A DNA stretch of 17,930 bases from Anaerolineales bacterium UBA2317 (GCA_002345215.1 DDVH01000037.1:2381-20310); one strand, 5' to 3'; positions 1 through 6,899 are shown, counted from the stretch's first letter. Translations and numbers: made by a program. The notes: a model not told the origin generated them from the letters alone.

Positions 1-380
1 ACTAGAATCAAACGTTCAAAAACAGTATCGGAAGAATCCACTGTCCATTGCATGGCTTGGCTTTCAAACGGCTCTAGCAATAACGTTTCACTGACAACGC
101 GGGTGTCACTTCCATGACTGATAAAAGCATTGACCTGTGGCTTGGTCTCTTGGGTGGCGATTATGTTTGTAACGACTGTGCTAATGGTGGCTGTTTCCCA
201 CGGGGCAATCATCAAAGGGCAAGAAATGTCTAAGGCTCGTTGCGCAGATTGAGGCGTGGAAAGACGCGCTTCCATCTCTCCCCATAATAAATTACTAGAG
301 AAAAATAAATTGATAAAACATCCACTTAGGTAGAGGAAAAATCCTAAAAAAATTAGCCATATACCGTTTTTGTTTGTCAT
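1..380 (-). CDS. Membrane-anchored or lipoprotein of unknown function, partial (C-terminus off the window)
   Basis: Reading the minus strand from the ATG at 380 gives 126 open codons up to the window edge, so the 3' end is missing. The N-terminus is MTNKNG followed by a hydrophobic stretch of about 20 residues (from about 7 to 27). It includes LSGC at about residues 18-21, which fits a lipobox, but the residues after the Cys stay hydrophobic, so a plain signal anchor is equally possible. The remainder (from about residue 33) is polar and soluble-looking and would lie outside the membrane. I do not recognise the family. A TATAAT box ends 7 nt before the ATG and no Shine-Dalgarno is visible, which suggests a leaderless message. 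It lies 91 bp downstream of the recombinase gene on the same strand but seems to have its own promoter. Sure that it is coding; function unknown. Confidence 0.7.
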   Translation of the reverse strand, partial: MTNKNGIWLIFLGFFLYLSGCFINLFFSSNLLWGEMEARLSTPQSAQRALDISCPLMIAPWETATISTVVTNIIATQETKPQVNAFISHGSDTRVVSETLLLEPFESQAMQWTVDSSDTVFERLIL

Positions 381-387
381 GTGCTTG

Positions 388-393
388 ATTATA
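388..393 (-). promoter_or_regulatory. Candidate -10 box of the left-edge gene
   Basis: The minus strand reads TATAAT here. The box ends 7 nt before the ATG at 380, so transcription would begin at or next to the start codon. No convincing -35 hexamer is seen 16-18 bp upstream. Confidence 0.4.
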
Positions 394-471
394 CCGATAG
401 AGCAATAAACGAAAACGCTCCGAGAGAACTATTAAGTTAAGTGGAGCGGGGGAGACGGTTATTTCTTTTTC

Positions 472-1398
472 TCAAACAGATTCGTTATCGTTCTTTTTAT
501 TAAAAATTTCATCGTAAGCAATATCGGCTTCGCCACTAAAGTGGGCGTAGCGGTTTGTAGTATCAATGCGACTGTGACGTGCAAGTTCTTGCGATAATTT
601 CAAATTTCCTTTTGCTAAATAAGTCATGGTCACAAAATAATGACGGAAATCATGAATGCGGATTAATGTGCGGTCTACGCCTGCTTCTTCAATTCTTCCT
701 TTAATGCCTTGCATGGGGTCGCCTTTAATCGCCGTCCACATACCACTGGCGCTGATGGGTTTAATTTTTTTACTAGCGCGGATATCATGCCGAGCAAACA
801 CAGGCTGGGACTTTAACGGCATGCGTGTAGTCGGCTCTATCGAAGCACAGGCTACATGATATTCTTTCAGTGCTTGAATCGAACGATTTGAAAAACGAAT
901 CACATCTTGTTTATCGCCTTTACCAATGATAATGGCGCGGGCTTCTTGCCAGTCAATATCGCCACGTTTCAAGGCACAAGCCTCAGAGATACGCAGTCCT
1001 GTATCTGCAAGGGTTAACACAAAGGCGCGGTCACGCAGAGCCAACAAATCGCCAGACAGGCTACTGCAATATTCAATGACGCGCTCAATGGCTTCACGGT
1101 TGAAATTGACGACGCGTTTGCCCTGTGCGCGGGTGTAATGTTTGGTGACCTGGTGAAGTTCTGCCATATCTTTGGATTTGGAAAACGAATACAAACCTAG
1201 AACCGCTGAGCGCCAAATCTGCTTGGTAGATGGTGAAAAGTCTTTGATGGCGACTAAAAACTTCTCGTAATTTTCGACAGTCAGTGGGGCATCTTTGCCG
1301 ACAATTTCTACAAAGCGTTTGAGTGCATACCGATAGGCAGAAACTGTATTTGCAGAAAGGTCTAAGGTATCTAAAAAGTGCTTGATTTCAGTTTTCAT
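472..1398 (-). CDS. Tyrosine recombinase, XerC/XerD-like integrase (308 aa)
   Basis: It cuts and rejoins DNA at specific sites through a covalent 3'-phosphotyrosine. Visible features: an N-terminal SAM-like core-binding domain (about residues 3-85, with the typical S-x-N-T-x-x-x-Y start) and a C-terminal catalytic domain (about 100-295). Catalytic residues that can be placed are Arg136 in TGLRISEA, Lys160 or Lys163 in GKGDK, His249 and Arg252 in HDFRH, His275 in ARHSRIDTT and the nucleophile Tyr284 in RYAHF. All are present, so the protein should be active. The length matches Xer and small integron or transposon recombinases. It has a strong promoter of its own (1440-1468) and a weak GAGAG ribosome site 9 nt before the ATG. 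No excisionase, phage or conjugation gene is nearby, so a role as the housekeeping dimer resolvase and a role as the integrase of a small element both remain possible. Confidence 0.9.
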   Translation of the reverse strand: MKTEIKHFLDTLDLSANTVSAYRYALKRFVEIVGKDAPLTVENYEKFLVAIKDFSPSTKQIWRSAVLGLYSFSKSKDMAELHQVTKHYTRAQGKRVVNFNREAIERVIEYCSSLSGDLLALRDRAFVLTLADTGLRISEACALKRGDIDWQEARAIIIGKGDKQDVIRFSNRSIQALKEYHVACASIEPTTRMPLKSQPVFARHDIRASKKIKPISASGMWTAIKGDPMQGIKGRIEEAGVDRTLIRIHDFRHYFVTMTYLAKGNLKLSQELARHSRIDTTNRYAHFSGEADIAYDEIFNKKNDNESV

Positions 1399-1439
1399 AT
1401 GCGAATTCTCTCTCGTATTTATGATGGCGTATAATACTA

Positions 1440-1468
1440 ATTATATTGAATGATAACTGTAAAGTCAA
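1440..1468 (-). promoter_or_regulatory. Sigma-70-type promoter of the tyrosine recombinase gene
   Basis: On the minus strand TTGACT (1468-1463) is followed by a 17-bp spacer and TATAAT (1445-1440), 11 of 12 consensus bases at ideal spacing. Transcription would start near 1433, about 35 nt before the ATG at 1398. Confidence 0.7.
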
Positions 1469-1513
1469 GAGGCTTGTTTTGGCAATCTCCCCCACACCTT
1501 AGACTGCGGACAT

Positions 1514-1527
1514 TAGACGATAGACGA
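1514..1527. repeat. Short tandem repeat, 7 bp x 2
   Basis: TAGACGA occurs twice head to tail in the 299-bp gap between the recombinase and the STAND gene. The gap otherwise holds the recombinase promoter, a purine-rich then pyrimidine-rich stretch (1530-1610) and the inverted repeat at 1609-1689. No gene is seen in it. Confidence 0.4.
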
Positions 1528-1608
1528 TTTAGATAGAAGAAAGAGGAAAGACAAATTCACGCTCTCAAGCTTCATTCTTCACGTTTCACTTTCCCTCCCC
1601 TGCCCCAG

Positions 1609-1689
1609 CCTCCCCTAAATCCACAAAATGAGTTTTCATAATCACTCAAAATTTTTCTTGTGGATTTGAGGGAGGTGTCACGAAGTGAC
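1609..1689. repeat. REP-like inverted repeat with an adjoining small hairpin, downstream of the STAND gene
   Basis: Arm 1609-1626 pairs with arm 1658-1675 at 16 of 18 positions around a 31-nt AT-rich centre. Directly beside it GTCAC-GAA-GTGAC (1677-1689) forms a perfect 5-bp hairpin. The set ends 8 bp from the last base of the STAND gene (1698), so it would lie in the 3' end of that transcript. It looks like a dispersed palindromic element rather than a classic terminator, since no clean T run follows. Confidence 0.5.
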
Positions 1690-1697
1690 GGAGGGGG

Positions 1698-3395
1698 CTA
1701 CACTCCCCACTCCTTGAGTTTATTCCGCGCCAACTCAGCACTAGGAGACTCGATGGCTTCAAAAATAGCCAAAGCCTGTTTTACGGACTCGATTCCCTTT
1801 TCTTTTTCTCCGGAGCCATATAAGGCACTTCCGAAATTGCCGAGCCAATTTCCTTCATTGCGCCTATCGCCGATTTCGCGCGCAATCACTAAGGCTTGTT
1901 CATGATATTCAATCGCTTTTTTGACCTCACCTAAAGAATAATAGGCAAGACCCAAATTGCCGAGATGAACTCCCTCCATATCTCTCCTACCAAGTTTTTT
2001 TGCTGCATCTTTTGCAATTTCAAGCCAAAGAATCTTATCACGTGGTGGGAGGCGTAAGTCTAAGCAATAAGTGGCAGCGTCTGGAAAGTACATCCCAAGC
2101 TCAGCAATTGATTCTGAAGCATTTACATTTGTAGTAATCCAAGCATGTGCCGAACGAATATTCTCCCACTCTACATCGAAGAGGCGTAATCCTAAGAGTA
2201 TATTTTCTCCACCTTGTAAATACAATTCATCGGCTGTTTCCATTACCTGCATATAATGTTTAGCATGTTGAATATACGCCTCTTCCTCTTCCCCGCCCTT
2301 CATCTTACTTCTGGCAAACTCCCCTAGCAAATCATGCAATTCATAACGAGCAGACGCCTCATTAAAATCTATCAGGCTGTAACGCATCAAGAGGCTTAAT
2401 ACCTCTTCTGCGTTTTTAACATCTTCAATTTCCCACATCGCCGCAACGGCAATGCTATCAAATGGCGCAGGGAATACGCCTAAAGTCCGCCACATCTTTT
2501 GTTGTTCTTGATTTAAATGGTTGTAACTTAATTCAAAAGTAGCAAATACATCTGGCTCTGAGGTTAATTCCGCATCTTCACGGCTTTTTGCAAAAGTTTC
2601 AAGTCGGCTTTTGACAGAAGCAAGTTCTGCTAAATAGGTATCAACGCCTATATTGTGATTCACTCCTAAATAACTGCCCGCAATGCGCAATGCCAAAGGC
2701 AAATATCCGCAGGCTTTGGCGAGTTCATTCGCATGGTCAGGGATGCGTGGGCAAAGTTCGAGTAAAAATTGTACTGCCTCTTTTTCATCCAACACGCCGA
2801 CCTTATGAGTCTTCAAACCTGCCACAGGAAAAGTCCAACGTGACGTCACAATCAAGGCGCAGGGTTGAGGCGGAATCAGTTTGGCAATTTGTTCTGCTGA
2901 ACGGGCATTGTCAAAATAAAGCAAGGCTCGCTTTCCATTCAAAATAGATTGAAAAACGGCTTGCATATTGTTCTCGTCCAATCCGCGCAGGTCGGCAGAA
3001 GGTTCAAAAGCCAAAATCACATGGCGGGCAATATCTAAAGCAGTAAGTGGTGCAGTTGTACCTTTTAAGTCTATAAAAATTTGCGCGTCAGGATATTTAT
3101 CTTTGATTTGATGGGCAACTTGTAAACCCAGGGCTGTTTTTCCAATCCCGCCCAAGCCAGTCAACCCGCTGATGGTCGTGCCTTTGCTTGTTTCAAAGTC
3201 ACTCAATATTTCTTTCAATAAATCTTCACGACCTGTAAAGTCTGCTAATGCTTGTGGGAGTTGATAAAGAGAATTAATTTTGACGTATTCAGGCGGCAGG
3301 TTAATAACATTGTTATCACCCTGAACAATGTTGGCGTTATTCGCATCTCCACTTATTTGAATGCCATCTGTCTTTTTTGCATTCTTTTTAGCCAT
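1698..3395 (-). CDS. STAND-class NTPase (NB-ARC) with C-terminal TPR repeats (565 aa)
   Basis: A signal-transduction ATPase of the NB-ARC/AP-ATPase type, expected to switch between closed ADP and open ATP forms when its repeats sense a ligand. Domains in order: a short Lys-rich start, an Asn/Gly-rich stretch with SGDANNANIVQGDNN at about 15-29, a linker with the FTGRE motif (53-57) that usually precedes NB-ARC, the P-loop GLGGIGKT (80-87), a Walker B-like ALLYFDN (157-163), the sensor-like TSR (184-186), the GYLPLAL motif (230-236), an LHD motif (353-355, equivalent to MHD), a helical region, and about two TPRs (476-510 and 516-550). No recognisable effector domain (TIR, nuclease, protease or DNA-binding) is present, unlike many defence STANDs or AfsR-type regulators. 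The ribosome site GGAGG lies 6 nt before the ATG. The sensed ligand is unknown. Confidence 0.85.
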   Translation of the reverse strand: MAKKNAKKTDGIQISGDANNANIVQGDNNVINLPPEYVKINSLYQLPQALADFTGREDLLKEILSDFETSKGTTISGLTGLGGIGKTALGLQVAHQIKDKYPDAQIFIDLKGTTAPLTALDIARHVILAFEPSADLRGLDENNMQAVFQSILNGKRALLYFDNARSAEQIAKLIPPQPCALIVTSRWTFPVAGLKTHKVGVLDEKEAVQFLLELCPRIPDHANELAKACGYLPLALRIAGSYLGVNHNIGVDTYLAELASVKSRLETFAKSREDAELTSEPDVFATFELSYNHLNQEQQKMWRTLGVFPAPFDSIAVAAMWEIEDVKNAEEVLSLLMRYSLIDFNEASARYELHDLLGEFARSKMKGGEEEEAYIQHAKHYMQVMETADELYLQGGENILLGLRLFDVEWENIRSAHAWITTNVNASESIAELGMYFPDAATYCLDLRLPPRDKILWLEIAKDAAKKLGRRDMEGVHLGNLGLAYYSLGEVKKAIEYHEQALVIAREIGDRRNEGNWLGNFGSALYGSGEKEKGIESVKQALAIFEAIESPSAELARNKLKEWGV

Positions 3396-3423
3396 TCCTT
3401 ACCTCCGCCTTGCCGAATGCCTC

Positions 3424-3429
3424 ATTATA
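3424..3429 (-). promoter_or_regulatory. Candidate -10 box of the STAND gene
   Basis: The minus strand reads TATAAT, which would start transcription about 20 nt before the ATG at 3395 and leave room for the GGAGG site. No good -35 match is seen at the expected distance. The direct repeat GACCATTCA flanks that region. Confidence 0.35.
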
Positions 3430-3444
3430 CCTAAGACTTCTTCC

Positions 3445-3480
3445 GACCATTCAGACTTGTTAGACTTATTAGACCATTCA
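3445..3480. repeat. Direct repeat GACCATTCA, 27 bp apart, enclosing an AGACTT tandem
   Basis: GACCATTCA occurs at 3445-3453 and 3472-3480. Between them lies AGACTTGTT-AGACTTATT, a near-perfect 9-bp tandem repeat. The second copy contains the stop codon of the FAD oxidoreductase gene, and the set lies just upstream of the STAND gene's -10 box. It may be an operator or just low-complexity intergenic drift. Confidence 0.35.
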
Positions 3481-4659
3481 AATAATCTTCCTTCTACTCT
3501 CAAACACCGGCGCATTCTCCACAATTCGCCTCGGCGAAAAGATAGATAAATCCAACGTCGGCGTTTTATTCAACATCAACTCGGCGATATAACGTCCCAC
3601 CGCATGGCATTGCTGAAATCCATGCCCCGAAAAACCGTTCGCCAAATAAAAACCTTTCAAGGCGGGCAACTCACCCAAAATCGCATTGCTATCGAGCGTG
3701 TTCACTTCATACAAACCCGCCCAACCACGCGAAATTTTCAAACGGTCAAATGCGGGCAAATACTCCACCAACTCTTGCCACATCCGTTCTTCAAACATCT
3801 TGCGTTCCCAAACGAAATCATCCGTGCCGACGTAATCATCCGCGAAGCATTTCCCAATCATAAACATCCCCTCGCCTTCATGAATCACATACAAACCGGA
3901 TGGAAGAAATAAGGCTGGCAAAACTTTTTGTGGATGAACATTCGCCTCCACAATCGTGACCTGACGCTTCGTCGGCTCTACGGGGATGCTTGCTCCTACA
4001 CGCTCAGCAATGTGCTTCGCCCACGCCCCCGCCGCATTCATCACAATCTTGCTATGTAACATTTCTCCATCTGATAATTTCACGCCAACAATTTGATTCC
4101 CCTCTTTCAACACTTGATTAACTTCCGCATGGATATATTCCGCACCTAATTGTATAACCTTCTTTTTATATCCATTCAACACACCCATCGGTGACATTGT
4201 CCCATCTTTAGGACCAAACGTCCCAGCCACACAATCTTTCAAGTTATAAAGCGGATAATATTTTCCCACTTCTTCAGGTGTCAGCCATTCTACGTCACAG
4301 CCTAAACTTTTTTGTAACAAATATCCTTCATAAGATTCATCTTTGCTATGTTCATCCAACACAAACAAATTCCCTTGCTGACGAAATGCCGCATCAGGTT
4401 TGACTCCATCCACTTCAAATTCATCCGCAAATGTTTTCATCACTTCCATGCCATATTGTGACATTTGAATATTTTCTTTGATATTAAACTGAATGCGCAT
4501 ATTCCCGTCAGATAATGGCGTGGAAGCAAACTCATACGTCGGGTCTTTTTCGATAATTGCGACTTTCAACGTTGAATCAAATTTCAAAAGATAATACGCC
4601 GTCGCACATCCCATCACTCCCCCACCCACAATAATGACATCATAATTTTTTGAAGACAT
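3478..4659 (-). CDS. FAD-dependent oxidoreductase, DAO family (393 aa)
   Basis: It belongs to the DAO fold family (sarcosine oxidase, dimethylglycine dehydrogenase, FOXRED1-like), which oxidises secondary or primary amines to imines with FAD. The N-terminal dinucleotide site is GGGVMG (12-17) after the strand YDVIIV, with Glu37 at the end of the second strand in place to bind the FAD ribose. The C-terminal part has the family's GLYEVNTLDSNAILGE (315-330) and NGFSGHGFQQ (341-350) segments, the latter closing the FAD site. Substrate cannot be told. The start at 4659 is chosen because family members begin a few residues before the first beta strand and GGAG lies 11 nt upstream. The frame stays open to 4761, but those codons lie in a palindromic repeat. 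The RidA gene lies upstream on the same strand, beyond that repeat, and may be co-transcribed. Confidence 0.85.
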   Translation of the reverse strand: MSSKNYDVIIVGGGVMGCATAYYLLKFDSTLKVAIIEKDPTYEFASTPLSDGNMRIQFNIKENIQMSQYGMEVMKTFADEFEVDGVKPDAAFRQQGNLFVLDEHSKDESYEGYLLQKSLGCDVEWLTPEEVGKYYPLYNLKDCVAGTFGPKDGTMSPMGVLNGYKKKVIQLGAEYIHAEVNQVLKEGNQIVGVKLSDGEMLHSKIVMNAAGAWAKHIAERVGASIPVEPTKRQVTIVEANVHPQKVLPALFLPSGLYVIHEGEGMFMIGKCFADDYVGTDDFVWERKMFEERMWQELVEYLPAFDRLKISRGWAGLYEVNTLDSNAILGELPALKGFYLANGFSGHGFQQCHAVGRYIAELMLNKTPTLDLSIFSPRRIVENAPVFESRRKII

Positions 4660-4683
4660 TTTTCTAATTTCTCCATATTTTTT

Positions 4684-4825
4684 CGTCATTGCGAGGAGGG
4701 CTGATGGTCGAGTATCGCCGAAGGCGATGTATCGAGACCCAGCCCGACGAAGCAATCTCATTCATAATTTTCTACAATCGTGAGATTGCTTCGCCACAAA
4801 AACAAAAACGTGGCTCGCAATGACG
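4684..4825. repeat. Compound palindromic (REP-type) element between the RidA and FAD oxidoreductase genes
   Basis: Three nested or adjacent inverted repeats: outer arms 4684-4695 and 4814-4825 (12 bp, perfect), a hairpin inside 4706-4739 that begins GGTCGAGTA and ends TATCGAGACC, and inner arms 4748-4760 and 4781-4793 (13 bp, perfect). Pieces of the same family recur at 5775-5807 and 9858-9898. It fills the space between two genes on the same strand and could process or attenuate the shared mRNA. It also creates the false N-terminal extension of the oxidoreductase frame. Confidence 0.75.
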
Positions 4826-4829
4826 TTAA

Positions 4830-5228
4830 TTATTTATCCGCAATCGCAATCACTTCCACTTCAACATCACAACCAGTTTTGACAGTTTTACTAATCTCCA
4901 CCAATGTGCTGACAGGTTTGATATGCTCCAAGTACTCATTCCTTACAGCAGAAAATTGAGAAAACTTACTAATATCTGTCATAAAGATTTGCACTTTAAC
5001 AACATCTTCTAACTTGGCGCCTGCTTCAGCCAAAATCTTTTTTATGTTTTCGAATATATATCTTGTCTGCTTAGAAATATCATCTGGTGCAACTGGATTC
5101 CCCTCCGCATCCATGGCTAATTGACCAGAAACGAATATCATTACCTTATCCCCTACATCTACTTTCAAACCTTGTGAATACGCCCCGACTGTCTTTGTAA
5201 AATTGGCTGGGTTGATTTGTGTTTTCAA
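4830..5228 (-). CDS. RidA/YjgF/UK114-family protein lacking the conserved Arg (132 aa)
   Basis: RidA proteins form trimers that hydrolyse reactive 2-imino acids to keto acids and ammonia. This one has the expected length and fold landmarks: GAYSQG (15-20, with Tyr17), a VSGQLAMD strand (33-40), the VVKVQIFMTDI segment (76-86), STLVEI (107-112) and the C-terminal VEVEVIAIA. The residue aligned with the substrate-binding Arg105 of E. coli RidA (in ARSxVEV) is Ser107 here, so imine deaminase activity is doubtful; Rid subfamilies without this Arg are reported to lack it. The start is the TTG at 5228, with AGGAG 7 nt upstream. The longer ATG frame from 5255 runs through the TATAAT box and is rejected. 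The neighbouring FAD oxidoreductase would be a natural source of imines. Confidence 0.85.
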   Translation of the reverse strand: MKTQINPANFTKTVGAYSQGLKVDVGDKVMIFVSGQLAMDAEGNPVAPDDISKQTRYIFENIKKILAEAGAKLEDVVKVQIFMTDISKFSQFSAVRNEYLEHIKPVSTLVEISKTVKTGCDVEVEVIAIADK

Positions 5229-5246
5229 AGCGAATCTCCTAGCGCA

Positions 5247-5274
5247 ATTATACATTCTGCTTTGAAAGTTACAA
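5247..5274 (-). promoter_or_regulatory. Promoter of the RidA-family gene
   Basis: On the minus strand TTGTAA (5274-5269), a 16-bp spacer and TATAAT (5252-5247). Transcription would start near 5240, only about 12 nt before the TTG start and right at the AGGAG ribosome site. This supports the internal TTG start. Confidence 0.55.
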
Positions 5275-5283
5275 ATTAGCTAA

Positions 5284-5326
5284 AGAGGTCACAGAGAGTC
5301 TTTCCTCAGAGAGCTCTGTGACCTCT
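5284..5326. repeat. 13-bp perfect inverted repeat (hairpin) downstream of the ASCH gene
   Basis: AGAGGTCACAGAG (5284-5296) pairs exactly with CTCTGTGACCTCT (5314-5326) around a 17-nt loop. It lies just after the stop of the ASCH gene and before the RidA promoter. No T run follows on the minus strand, so it is either a dispersed palindrome or a Rho-independent terminator of poor quality. Confidence 0.5.
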
Positions 5327-5338
5327 GTGGCTATGCAC

Positions 5339-5626
5339 TTAATTTATCCTATCATGCACTGGAATAGCAAACACACGCACAGGCTTTTCCCCAAAATGTG
5401 AGTGCTTAATAATCTTCGGCAACCAGCCGCGATAACGCACAATCATCTCACGCGGCTTCTCTCCCCTTCTTGGGTATCCGCATACCAGGCGAATCGTCTT
5501 ATATTTTCTATCAATCAAGTGTTTATGCCAATACGGAGTTTTGGGGCGAAATTCAAATTTCTGCTCCCCACGTTCAATTTGTTCAAAATGTTCTCGTTTT
5601 AGATGTAAGGTTAATTGAAAAGTCAT
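5339..5626 (-). CDS. ASCH-domain (PUA-like) protein (95 aa)
   Basis: ASCH domains have a PUA-like barrel thought to bind RNA or modified nucleotides; some act as cytidine amidohydrolases. The whole protein is one such domain: an LHLKREHFEQIERGEQKFEFRP start (beta strand, helix, then the typical G-E-K/Q-x-x-E-x-R pattern at 20-27), a YWHKHLIDRKY segment (32-42), a GYPRRGE turn (50-56) and the core strand MIVRYRG (61-67). The length fits stand-alone members. The start ATG has only a weak GCGAG upstream. Its promoter is half of the palindrome at 5669-5704, which it shares with the divergent radical SAM gene, so the two may be controlled together. The exact substrate is unknown. Confidence 0.75.
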   Translation of the reverse strand: MTFQLTLHLKREHFEQIERGEQKFEFRPKTPYWHKHLIDRKYKTIRLVCGYPRRGEKPREMIVRYRGWLPKIIKHSHFGEKPVRVFAIPVHDRIN

Positions 5627-5668
5627 GTTTAATCTCGCCTATTCTTTGTAAAAGGATTTTCAATAGCA

Positions 5669-5704
5669 CTTGCTATTATAGAACAAATATTCTATAATAG
5701 CAAG
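5669..5704. promoter_or_regulatory. Perfect 15-bp inverted repeat carrying two mirror-image divergent promoters
   Basis: Arms 5669-5683 and 5690-5704 match exactly around a 6-bp centre. On the plus strand it reads TTGCTA (5670-5675), 17 bp, TATAAT (5693-5698), ending 7 nt before the ATG of the radical SAM gene. On the minus strand, by symmetry, it reads TTGCTA (5703-5698), 17 bp, TATAAT (5680-5675), pointing to the ASCH gene. Each -35 touches or overlaps the opposite -10, so the two polymerases must exclude each other and a dimeric repressor could shut both off. Confidence 0.7.
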
Positions 5705-5705
5705 T

Positions 5706-6899
5706 ATGGATGCATTAGATACTTTGGTAGAACTTTCCAGCCAAATGGAATTGGAACATGCAGAGGATTCTGATGGTCGAGTAGCCCCGCAGGGGCGTAT
5801 CGAGACCACCGAGACCACTCAACCCTCTTGTTTCACTCCAAAAGAAAAACGCGCCGCCTTCGCCCACCCTGCTCAACTGCCCAATGGAAAAAACATTGTT
5901 CTATTAAAAACTTTATTGTCCTCAGCATGTGAGCGGGATTGCTATTACTGTCCATTTAGAGCAGGCAGAGATTTTCGCCGTGCCACTTTCAAACCCAATG
6001 AATTTGCAGACCTGTTTAGCAAAATGCATCAACGTGGATTGGTCGAAGGTGTATTCCTCAGTTCGGGCATAGCAGGAGGCGGAGTCCGAACCCAAGATAA
6101 ACTTTTAGATACAGCAGAAATCCTACGCAAGAAAAAAGGCTTCCGCGGGTATCTTCATCTAAAACTGATGCCCGGCACAGAAAAAGACCAAGTCTATCGT
6201 GCCATGCAATTGGCTGATAGGCTTTCGGTGAATTTAGAAGCACCCAATACCGAGCGACTTGCCAAACTTGCGCCACATAAAATTTTTATCGAAGAGTTAA
6301 TGCGCCCGCTTCGCATGATAGAAGAAATTCGTCGCAATGAACCTGCTTATAAATTTTGGAATGGAAAATATCCGTCGGCGGTGACGCAGTTTGTAGCAGG
6401 TGGCGCCGACGAAAGCGATTTGGAATTATTAACCACAACACATTGGCTTATAAAAAATATTCGCTTACAACGGGCTTATTATTCTGCCTTTCATCCCATT
6501 CACGATACGCCACTTGAAAACAAACCCGCCGTGAATCCCATGCGTGAACATCGTTTGTATCAAGCCTCGTTTTTATTGCGCGATTATGATTTTGATTTGG
6601 AAGATTTACCTTTTACTTCTGATGAAAACCTTCCGCTTCATGCAGACCCGAAACTTGCGTGGGCAAACCTCAACCTGATTCATTCTCCCATCGAAATCAA
6701 CACGGCTGATAAACAGCAACTGATCAAAATTCCAGGCATTGGACTCAAAGGTGCAGAAATTATTTTGAACGCTAGAAGAATGAATAAAGTCAATTCGTTA
6801 TCTGCATTGAAAAAACTTCACATCCTCGCCGACAAAGCCGCACCGTTTATTTTATTGAACGGAAAGAAACCCGCAATTCAAACAACAATGTCATTCTAA
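5706..6899 (+). CDS. Radical SAM protein, putative DNA modification/repair type with C-terminal helix-hairpin-helix (397 aa)
   Basis: It resembles the radical SAM family described as a putative DNA modification/repair protein and often linked to a uracil-DNA glycosylase-like gene (TIGR03916-type). The 4Fe-4S/SAM site is C-x3-C-x2-C with Cys75, Cys79 and Cys82 in ACERDCYYCPFRAGRDFRR. The barrel continues with a glycine-rich SSGIAGGG (119-126), LKLMPGT (153-158) and SVNLEAP (174-180). The C-terminus (about 328-385) has a helix-hairpin-helix, INTADKQQLIKIPGIGLKGA, which usually grips DNA backbone. It is about the usual length for this family. No glycosylase partner is visible in the window. Residues about 23-33 come from an in-frame palindromic repeat (5775-5807). 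The message is probably leaderless, with TATAAT ending 7 nt before the ATG and no ribosome site. The substrate is unproven. Confidence 0.85.
   Translation: MDALDTLVELSSQMELEHAEDSDGRVAPQGRIETTETTQPSCFTPKEKRAAFAHPAQLPNGKNIVLLKTLLSSACERDCYYCPFRAGRDFRRATFKPNEFADLFSKMHQRGLVEGVFLSSGIAGGGVRTQDKLLDTAEILRKKKGFRGYLHLKLMPGTEKDQVYRAMQLADRLSVNLEAPNTERLAKLAPHKIFIEELMRPLRMIEEIRRNEPAYKFWNGKYPSAVTQFVAGGADESDLELLTTTHWLIKNIRLQRAYYSAFHPIHDTPLENKPAVNPMREHRLYQASFLLRDYDFDLEDLPFTSDENLPLHADPKLAWANLNLIHSPIEINTADKQQLIKIPGIGLKGAEIILNARRMNKVNSLSALKKLHILADKAAPFILLNGKKPAIQTTMSF
5775..5807. repeat. Palindromic repeat embedded in frame in the radical SAM gene
   Basis: Thirty-three bases, beginning GGTCGAGTA and ending GTATCGAGACC with a GCCCC/GGGGC hairpin in the middle, match the intergenic repeat at 4706-4739 except in the hairpin arms, where changes are compensatory (TCGCC/GGCGA there). 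The length is 11 codons, so the reading frame is kept, and it adds a polar insert (GRVAPQGRIET) before the conserved core. Confidence 0.7.

Noticed and set aside
1514..1527. Start of a CRISPR or tandem array
   Set aside because: Only two 7-bp units are present, with no spacers and no cas genes in the window.
1609..1689. Integron attC-type site next to the recombinase
   Set aside because: The arms lack the paired core-site layout, the recombinase lacks an obvious integron-integrase insertion, and no cassette structure follows.
4660..4761. N-terminal extension of the FAD oxidoreductase frame
   Set aside because: The extra 34 codons lie partly in the palindromic element at 4684-4825 and precede the expected family start. 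The ATG at 4659 has GGAG upstream.
5229..5255. Upstream ATG start of the RidA-family gene
   Set aside because: The codons overlap the TATAAT box and the AGGAG ribosome site; the TTG at 5228 has ideal spacing and gives the family's usual length.
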